A stretch of DNA of 11,170 nt from Bacillota bacterium (lineage in GTDB: Bacteria > Bacillota_C > Negativicutes > Sporomusales > Sporomusaceae): the NCBI GenBank assembly GCA_023441125.1, contig JAEZQV010000444.1:1-11170 (forward strand). The letters are read 5' to 3'. Shown here piece by piece: positions 7,246 through 11,170 of the stretch (its first letter is position 1; each line of letters starts with the position of its first letter). The notes under the pieces are model-generated. The model did not search any database, was not told the origin of the DNA, and was given only the letters and a program-made list of their open reading frames with translations. A program made the translations under genes and the position numbers.

Positions 7246-8403
7246 TTACTGGGTGACAAATTTGGATTTAAATACAAACTTGCCGTCTTTTACTTCCTGA
7301 ATTATGGCCGGCTTATTCAACGGATCATGAGTATTGGGATCAATGGTCAGCTTGCCGCTGAGCACCTGGAGGTCCTTGGTTTTTTCCAGCTGCTCGGCAA
7401 TTTTAGCCGGATCGGTGCTGTTGGTCTTATTCATGGCATCGATCAGGGCATACAAGGCGTCTATGGCCATTACGGGATTAGGCATAATGGGGTCGGCCTT
7501 GTACTTGGTCTGGTACTCTTTGATAAAATTCTGAATATCCGGGTCATCCATACTGGCTAAGTTCACAAAATAAGCGCCTTCCACCGCCGAGCCGCCCAGG
7601 GTGATCAGGTCCGGGCTGCCCCAGCCGTCGCCGCCCATAAATTTGGCTTTAATGCCAAGGTCGGCTGCCTGCTTCATAACCAGAGCCGCTTCTTTTTGCA
7701 TGGTGGGAATAAAAATTACTTCCGGATTTGTTTCTTTGATCTTGCCTAAGATAGCCCGGTAATCAAGCTCGCCGGAGCGAAAAGCTTCGTTGGCGACAAT
7801 TTTACCGCCTTGCTTTTCGAATTCGGCCGTAAAATATTTGCCCAGCCAGGCTGAGTAATCGGAGCCAACATCATAGACGATAGCAGCCGTTTTAACTTTC
7901 AGCTCTTTAGCGGCAAACTGGGCGGCCACAGTGCCTTGGAACGGATCAATAAAACAAGTCCGGAAGGCATACTTTCTTACTTTATTCGTCTTGTCATCGA
8001 CAGTAACCTTCGGATTGGTTGCCGAGGTTGCAATGAAAGCAACTTTAGCGGGTTCGGTGACGGAAGTCATGGCAATAGCCACCCCGCTCTGCCCCGGGCC
8101 AATAATGCCAACTACTTTATCACTAATCAGCCGCTTGGTTACGTTTACGCCTTCCGTCGCATCTGCCCGGGTGTCATACGCCACCAATTGCAGTTTTTTG
8201 CCTAACACACCGCCTTTCGCGTTGATTTTTTCAATTTCCATTTCCAGGGCGTTCTTCTCAGCCTGTCCCCAGGTGGAATTATCGCCGGTTAAAGCGACCG
8301 CGTTGCCAATCTTGATAACATTGGCGTCGCCCGACGATCCGCAACCGGCAACAACTGCTGCAAACATTGCCAGCACAACCAGAACCAACCATCTTGTCTT
8401 CAC
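7246..8403 (-). CDS. livK: Branched-chain amino acid ABC transporter substrate-binding lipoprotein
   Basis: This is the receptor of the importer, 385 residues from GTG 8403. It is a lipoprotein: a short positively charged start (MKTRW), a hydrophobic stretch, and the lipobox VAGC with modified Cys21. Mature sequence KIGNAVALTGDNSTWGQ and GGVLGKKLQLVAYDT are typical of type I periplasmic-binding folds of the LivJ/K (Peripla_BP_6) family. IIGPGQSGVAIAM (100-112) and AFIATSATNP (122-131) provide the Ser/Thr/Ala ligand loop. DYSAWLGKYF (182-191) and MGGDGWGSPDL (256-266) supply the Tyr and Asp that usually hold the alpha-amino group. Substrate is an amino acid of the Leu/Ile/Val class by homology, but the specificity is not proven. 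GAGGAG is 8 nt before GTG 8403. A GTG at 8412 in the same frame lies inside that ribosome binding site and is rejected. The start overlaps the stop of a 17-codon upstream ORF. Confidence 0.95.
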   Translation of the reverse strand: MKTRWLVLVVLAMFAAVVAGCGSSGDANVIKIGNAVALTGDNSTWGQAEKNALEMEIEKINAKGGVLGKKLQLVAYDTRADATEGVNVTKRLISDKVVGIIGPGQSGVAIAMTSVTEPAKVAFIATSATNPKVTVDDKTNKVRKYAFRTCFIDPFQGTVAAQFAAKELKVKTAAIVYDVGSDYSAWLGKYFTAEFEKQGGKIVANEAFRSGELDYRAILGKIKETNPEVIFIPTMQKEAALVMKQAADLGIKAKFMGGDGWGSPDLITLGGSAVEGAYFVNLASMDDPDIQNFIKEYQTKYKADPIMPNPVMAIDALYALIDAMNKTNSTDPAKIAEQLEKTKDLQVLSGKLTIDPNTHDPLNKPAIIQEVKDGKFVFKSKFVTQ

Positions 8404-8453
8404 GTAAACCACTCCTCAATTTTTTCAATCCATATATGCACCGCATAAAACAT
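8400..8453 (-). CDS. Predicted 17-residue leader peptide coupled to livK
   Basis: The ATG at 8453 is preceded by GGAGG (8459-8463) at an ideal 5-nt spacing, a stronger start context than many genes here. It encodes MFYAVHIWIEKIEEWFT and ends with TGA at 8402-8400, which overlaps the livK GTG (8403-8401) as GTGA. The livK ribosome binding site lies within its codons 13-14 (GAG GAG). This arrangement is what translational coupling needs: ribosomes ending on the micro-ORF can restart on livK. The peptide has three Ile and one Val but no Leu and no codon run, so classical ribosome-stalling attenuation is not evident. The same frame is open further upstream to an ATG at 8528 (42 codons), without a good ribosome binding site. 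No homologue is known to me. Confidence 0.5.
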   Translation of the reverse strand: MFYAVHIWIEKIEEWFT

Positions 8454-8469
8454 AAAATCCTCCATGCGG
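8441..8469 (-). promoter_or_regulatory. Small hairpin enclosing the leader-peptide ribosome binding site
   Basis: CCGCAT (8464-8469) and ATGCGG (8441-8446) on the minus strand form a 6-bp stem. The 17-nt loop holds GGAGG and the ATG of the leader peptide. It could modulate access of the ribosome, but the stem is short and may be chance. Confidence 0.3.
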
Positions 8470-8536
8470 GCTATATAGCAGTCGTTGTTTTTTTTTACTG
8501 TTCCCCTCCCCTTAATCATATTGATCATAAGTTCTT

Positions 8537-8571
8537 AAATAAAGCCTATTTAGAAACTAATCTAAATAGGC
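8537..8571 (-). terminator. Intrinsic terminator-like hairpin in the livK leader
   Basis: A perfect 11-bp stem GCCTATTTAGA/TCTAAATAGGC with a 6-nt loop (8544-8571) is followed on the minus strand by TTTATTT. It lies about 110 nt after the ferredoxin stop codon and so may end that mRNA. It also lies downstream of the predicted livK promoter (8616-8644), so any transcript from that promoter must pass it to reach livK. On the plus strand it is followed by CTGTTCTTTTT, so it could work in both directions. Confidence 0.65.
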
Positions 8572-8576
8572 CTGTT

Positions 8577-8623
8577 CTTTTTAAAATTTACAATATTACA
8601 CTGTCGCTTTTTAAAATTTTACA
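8577..8623. repeat. Imperfect direct repeat at the livK promoter
   Basis: CTTTTTAAAATTTACA (8577-8592) and CTTTTTAAAATTTTACA (8607-8623) are identical apart from one extra T and start 30 bp apart. The second copy covers the -10 element of the livK promoter. Spacing near three helical turns suggests a paired protein-binding site, but the A/T richness makes chance possible. Confidence 0.4.
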
Positions 8624-8644
8624 TACTTTTCTGATGATTGTCAA
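8616..8644 (-). promoter_or_regulatory. Predicted sigma-A promoter of the liv operon, with CodY-like box
   Basis: On the minus strand, -35 TTGACA (8639-8644, perfect) and -10 TAAAAT (8616-8621) are 17 bp apart. The spacer and last -35 base read AATCATCAGAAAAGT (8625-8639), a 12/15 match to the CodY consensus AATTTTCWGAAAATT. CodY represses branched-chain amino acid uptake in other Firmicutes. Transcription would begin near 8609, giving a leader of about 205 nt. Confidence 0.65.
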
Positions 8645-8681
8645 CTATTAGAAGAGTTTTTAACAGAATGTCTTTACTTTT

Positions 8682-8990
8682 TTAAATCTCCAGGCGTTTT
8701 ACCGGCGTTCCGCCCTCAATGTGGTTGTCCATAATTTCCTCCACATCATCGGGCGAGACTGAGCCATACCAGATATTGTCCGGATATACTACAACAATCG
8801 GCCCTTTGTCACAAATACCAAAACAGCCGGTATTGGTGACAAACACTTCCCCGCCTAACTCCCGCTCTTCGATTTCCTCCAGGAATTTCATCATAATCTC
8901 GACACCTTGTTTGGTGTGGCAATGGCCTTTCTGCTGACCATTAGGCCGGGAACTGGTACAGACAAAGATGTGCTGCTTGGGTTTGTTCAT
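8682..8990 (-). CDS. [2Fe-2S] ferredoxin, thioredoxin-fold (Clostridium pasteurianum type)
   Basis: This is a 102-residue soluble electron carrier, the same length as the C. pasteurianum [2Fe-2S] ferredoxin and similar along its length as I recall that sequence. The cluster ligands are C11 (IFVCTSSR), C24 (GHCHTK), and C56 and C60 (TGCFGICDKGP). The block GPIVVVYPDNIWYG and the end DDVEEIMDNHI..VKRLEI are characteristic. The extra non-ligand cysteine found at position 14 in the Clostridium protein is serine here. Homologues are linked to nitrogenase, hydrogenase or NuoE-like roles; none of those genes is in this window, so the partner is unknown. The ATG has AAGGAGG 10 nt upstream. The gene appears to have its own promoter (9123-9151) with a terminator-like hairpin in its leader. 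Confidence 0.95.
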   Translation of the reverse strand: MNKPKQHIFVCTSSRPNGQQKGHCHTKQGVEIMMKFLEEIEERELGGEVFVTNTGCFGICDKGPIVVVYPDNIWYGSVSPDDVEEIMDNHIEGGTPVKRLEI

Positions 8991-9051
8991 AATTGATTAT
9001 CCTCCTTAATTCTTATTGCGCCATGCGCCGGAAACCATGGGGCGGGGAAAT

Positions 9052-9088
9052 AAAAAGGCGCTTCCCCGCGATAATAAGGGAAGCGACC
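9052..9088 (-). terminator. Intrinsic terminator between rarD and the ferredoxin gene
   Basis: On the minus strand, CGCTTCCC/GGGAAGCG (9078-9085 and 9059-9066) pair over 8 bp, extendable by GG/CC across one bulged T, with an 11-nt loop. TTTTTATTT follows directly. It lies 60 nt after the rarD stop codon and is a natural end for that mRNA. It also lies downstream of the predicted ferredoxin promoter. A competing hairpin, GCGGGGAA (9062-9069) with TTCCCCGC (9042-9049), would use part of the terminator's 3' arm. Confidence 0.75.
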
Positions 9089-9097
9089 TCGGTGTCA

Positions 9098-9139
9098 CAA
9101 AATCAATGTTATATTGATAATAATATTAGGCAAAATCAA
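9098..9139. repeat. Candidate operator repeats at the ferredoxin promoter
   Basis: CAAAATCAA occurs twice on the plus strand (9098-9106 and 9131-9139), 33 bp apart. One copy lies in the -35/-10 spacer, the other just past the predicted transcription start. A dyad ATCAAT-N5-ATTGAT (9102-9118) overlaps the start site. These are plausible regulator sites, with no regulator identified. Confidence 0.35.
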
Positions 9140-9151
9140 CCGGCTTGTCAA
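9123..9151 (-). promoter_or_regulatory. Predicted sigma-A promoter of the ferredoxin gene
   Basis: -35 TTGACA (9146-9151, perfect) and -10 TAATAT (9123-9128, 5/6) on the minus strand are separated by exactly 17 bp. The -35 overlaps the rarD stop codon (9148-9150). The start would be near 9116, about 125 nt before the ferredoxin ATG, with the hairpin at 9052-9088 in between. Confidence 0.65.
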
Positions 9152-10113
9152 GCTTTTTCCGGTCTGTCGCCGTGGGGTTTGCGCAGGTCGGCGAAATAGA
9201 CTGCAATATTAGTGAAAATTCTCGTCTTCGCCAGGGAAAATACAGCTAACGCCAGCCAGATAAAACCGAAGGCCAGCATATGAACCTGGGTAAACGCCTC
9301 ATGATAGATAACTACCCCAATTACCAAGGTAATCGTGGGTGACAAATACTGGGTAAACCCCAGCAGACTGAGCGGCAGACGATTGGCGCCGCTGGCAAAC
9401 AGCAGCAAGGGCGTGGCCGTTACCGCGCCCGCCCCCACCAAAAACCAGGTGGTCGTCTGGGCGGTAAAACTAAATGCGCCGCTGCCGTGCCCGGCCAGAA
9501 TCAACAAGTAAGCCGCCGCCACCGGCGAAACAATGAGCGTCTCCAGGGTTGTAGAGGTTACCGCGCTAAGGCCGAGGATTTTTTTACACATGCCATAGAA
9601 GGCAAACGTAAACGCCAGGGACAAGGATACCCAGGGCACCGCGCCAAAGTTTACCGCCATAATCAGGACGCCGGTGGCAGCGAGCCCGCAGGAAACACCC
9701 TGCCACAGAGATAATTTTTCTTTCAGCACCACGATTCCCAGCAGTACATTAACCAGTGGATTGATATAATACCCCAGACTGGTCTCAATTACGCGATTCT
9801 CATTAACGGCCCAGATATAAATCAGCCAGTTGGCGCTAATTAAAACCGAGGCAATGATCAGCCCGGCAAGCTTCCGGGGATTACGCCCCAGCTGTACCGT
9901 TTCCGTCCAAAACGCCCGGAAGCTCCGTGTTGCCAAAATAACGGCAAACATGAAGAAAAAAGACCAGACAACCCGATGGGCCAGAATTTCATAAGCCGGC
10001 ACCTGCGTCAGCTGTTTCCAGTAAACAGGCAGTATCCCCCATAGCAAATAGGCGCCGGCCGCCGACAATATCCCTGTTAATCGCTCCTTGCCTTGCTCCG
10101 ACTTGGTACGCAA
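9148..10113 (-). CDS. rarD: RarD-like EamA/DMT-superfamily transporter
   Basis: This 321-residue integral membrane protein has about ten hydrophobic segments arranged as two EamA halves (roughly 12-150 and 160-300). RarD-family blocks are clear: GAYLLWGILPVYWKQL (20-35), ILAHRVVWS (43-51), SANWLIYIWAVN and RVIETSLGYYINPLVNVLLG in the first half, and ATPLLLFASGANRLPLSLLGFTQYLSPT in the second. E. coli RarD was named from a chloramphenicol-sensitivity phenotype; the substrate of the family is not firmly known. The start is TTG at 10113, with AAAGGA about 10 nt upstream; no better in-frame start exists. It follows the yczE-like gene by 23 bp, so the two should form one transcript. The hydrophilic tail KPHGDRPEKA is short and charged. 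Confidence 0.92.
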   Translation of the reverse strand: MRTKSEQGKERLTGILSAAGAYLLWGILPVYWKQLTQVPAYEILAHRVVWSFFFMFAVILATRSFRAFWTETVQLGRNPRKLAGLIIASVLISANWLIYIWAVNENRVIETSLGYYINPLVNVLLGIVVLKEKLSLWQGVSCGLAATGVLIMAVNFGAVPWVSLSLAFTFAFYGMCKKILGLSAVTSTTLETLIVSPVAAAYLLILAGHGSGAFSFTAQTTTWFLVGAGAVTATPLLLFASGANRLPLSLLGFTQYLSPTITLVIGVVIYHEAFTQVHMLAFGFIWLALAVFSLAKTRIFTNIAVYFADLRKPHGDRPEKA

Positions 10114-10136
10114 AATGCACTCATCCTTTCAAACCG

Positions 10137-10784
10137 TTAGTCTGACCGGTCACTTACCGCCGGTTGTTTCCCCCATAACCTAAGGGAGTCATGCGCAATA
10201 TCCTGCGCCCGCCGTCCCCTGAGGCTGAAAGCCCACTGGATGGAAGGTCCCAGAGTAAAAGCCATGATAACCGTCCCGATACCGACCGGTCCCCCTAAAA
10301 AATAACCAAGCGCAGCCACACTGGTTTCGATTACGGTTCTGATCTTCCATACCGGCCAGCCGGTCTTCTGCACCGCCCCCACCATAAAACTATCCCGTGG
10401 CCCGGCGCCAAAGGCCGCCGACAGATAAAAATAACTGGCCCAGCCGATTAACCAGACGCCGGCCAGCAGCATACTTAGCCTAACCGCCCAGGCATGGGGC
10501 ACCGGAATCCAGCCGGCAGCCAGCAGCATATCAATAAACAAGCCGATAAAATACATATTGGCCAAACTGCCCCACCCGGGTTTGACCCCCAGCAGCCAGC
10601 CGATGACAATGACCATACTGCCGGTCAGCTGGGATGCCTGCCCCATAGTGAGCGGAAAATAATTTGTCAATCCCAGGTGCAAAACATCCCAGGGCGCTGT
10701 CCCCAGATTGCTGTTGACCGTCATGACAATTCCCAGCGCAAATAAAAAAAGTCCCCAGAATAAAAAGAGCAGCCTGTTAAACAT
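10137..10784 (-). CDS. yczE: YczE-family integral membrane protein
   Basis: The 215-residue protein matches the size and layout of the Bacillus YczE/YitT-like family. It has an N-terminal membrane segment (LLFLFWGLFLFALGIVM), then NLGTAPWDVLHLGL, which carries the family's LGxxPWD motif. This is followed by PLTMGQASQLTGSMVIVIGWLLG, KPGWGSLANMYFIGLFID and GAGPRDSFMVGAVQKTGWPVWKIRTVIE. About five membrane segments are expected. The biochemical role is unknown; a transporter function is often assumed from the fold. The ATG at 10784 has GAGGAG 8 nt upstream. It is the first gene of the yczE-rarD unit and diverges from uxaC across about 200 bp. The C-terminal 35 residues are hydrophilic and probably cytoplasmic. 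Confidence 0.85.
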   Translation of the reverse strand: MFNRLLFLFWGLFLFALGIVMTVNSNLGTAPWDVLHLGLTNYFPLTMGQASQLTGSMVIVIGWLLGVKPGWGSLANMYFIGLFIDMLLAAGWIPVPHAWAVRLSMLLAGVWLIGWASYFYLSAAFGAGPRDSFMVGAVQKTGWPVWKIRTVIETSVAALGYFLGGPVGIGTVIMAFTLGPSIQWAFSLRGRRAQDIAHDSLRLWGKQPAVSDRSD

Positions 10785-10895
10785 GGCACCAACTCCTCAA
10801 GCCATCGGCAAACCAAAGTATATCTTTTAAGCATAGCACAAATTCAGAGAAATTAATACCAGCCATGCCGGTCAAACTTACTTTCTAAAAAAATC

Positions 10896-10958
10896 ACAAT
10901 AACTTCTATAAAAATACAATAACACTTGTTCGAATTATCGGATTATGATTAAGATAAT
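10896..10958 (+). promoter_or_regulatory. Candidate control region upstream of uxaC
   Basis: ACAATAAC occurs twice (10896-10903 and 10916-10923), 20 bp apart, near two helical turns. ATTATC-N13-GATAAT (10934-10958) forms a spaced inverted repeat. TATGAT (10944-10949) and TAATAT (10955-10960) could be -10 elements, but no good -35 lies at 16-18 bp from either, which would suit an activated promoter. The region is A/T-rich and these matches are weak. Confidence 0.25.
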
Positions 10959-10987
10959 ATTGTTAACTCATACATGGGAGGCATATT

Positions 10988-11170
10988 ATGAAAGCGTTTA
11001 TGGATGAAAACTTCTTACTGACCAACAAAACTGCAGAAACGTTATTCCATACCTATGCTAAGCACATGCCGATTTTGGACTATCACTGCCATCTAAGCCC
11101 CAAAGAAATCGCCGAAAACAAAAAATACAAAAACATTACCGAAGTCTGGCTGGGCGGCGACCACTACAAG
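10988..11170 (+). CDS. uxaC: Glucuronate (uronate) isomerase, N-terminal part, cut by window edge
   Basis: The 61 visible residues begin [24 protein letters not shown] and match the UxaC N-terminus. H33 and H35 in [15 protein letters not shown] form the amidohydrolase-type HxH metal motif. [12 protein letters not shown] (50-61) is a conserved block. The enzyme isomerises D-glucuronate to D-fructuronate and D-galacturonate to D-tagaturonate, the first step of hexuronate breakdown in the cytoplasm. GGGAGG (10976-10981) lies 6 nt before the ATG. It is the only plus-strand gene and probably starts a uronate catabolic operon that lies outside the window. Confidence 0.95.
   Translation, partial: MKAFMDENFLLTNKTAETLFHTYAKHMPILDYHCHLSPKEIAENKKYKNITEVWLGGDHYK

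Noticed and set aside
7931..8407. Open frame of 158 codons on the plus strand inside livK
   Set aside because: It is a shadow of the conserved binding-protein gene; no ribosome binding site or family features were seen.
8454..8528. Upstream extension of the livK leader ORF to 42 codons
   Set aside because: The frame is open from an ATG at 8528, but no good ribosome binding site precedes it, while the ATG at 8453 has an ideal one.
8404..8615. T-box, SAM (S-box) or other known riboswitch upstream of livK
   Set aside because: I found no T-box AGGGTGGNACCGCG motif, no S-box core and no codon run for attenuation; only a hairpin with a T-rich tail and a micro-ORF are visible.
10785..10870. Promoter for the yczE-like gene
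   Set aside because: TATACT (10817-10822) and TATGCT are possible -10 elements, but neither has a convincing -35 at the right distance.
10924..10975. CcpA (cre) or uronate-repressor operator before uxaC
   Set aside because: No match to the cre consensus or to an ExuR/UxuR-type palindrome was found; only weak A/T-rich repeats are visible.

Overview
The window most likely comes from a diderm Firmicute (Negativicutes, Sporomusaceae-like). Three things point that way. A heptosyltransferase-type GT9 gene implies lipopolysaccharide. The ribosome binding sites are strong and Firmicute-like. A ferredoxin resembles the thioredoxin-fold [2Fe-2S] protein of Clostridium pasteurianum. This placement is inference; no rRNA or marker gene is present.

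All genes except the last are on the minus strand, so transcription mostly runs from high to low coordinates. From right to left: the 5' end of uxaC (glucuronate isomerase) starts on the plus strand at 10988 and runs off the window. Divergent to it is a two-gene membrane-protein unit, yczE-like then rarD (10784 to 9148). Next is a single-gene [2Fe-2S] ferredoxin (8990 to 8682). Then comes a six-gene operon, livK-livH-livM-livG-livF plus a PLP-dependent cystathionine gamma-lyase/synthase family gene (8403 to 2803), closed by intrinsic terminators. Finally topB (DNA topoisomerase III) has its own promoter and is followed 41 bp later by the truncated GT9 gene.

The liv genes encode a complete branched-chain/hydrophobic amino acid ABC importer: lipoprotein receptor, two permeases and two ATPases. 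The sulfur amino acid enzyme 25 bp downstream of livF should be co-transcribed, which links uptake to trans-sulfuration or production of 2-oxobutanoate, an isoleucine precursor.

The coding content is ordinary; the less usual signals are in the intergenic regions. Both the ferredoxin gene and livK are preceded by a near-consensus TTGACA-17 bp-TAnnnT promoter that is followed, before the start codon, by an intrinsic terminator-like hairpin. These could be attenuated leaders or short RNA genes, or the hairpins may simply end the upstream mRNA. The livK leader also carries a 17-codon micro-ORF with its own good ribosome binding site. Its TGA overlaps the livK GTG start (GTGA), an arrangement expected for translational coupling. 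A 12/15 match to the CodY box lies in the livK promoter spacer. No mobile elements, CRISPR arrays, tRNA or rRNA genes were seen.
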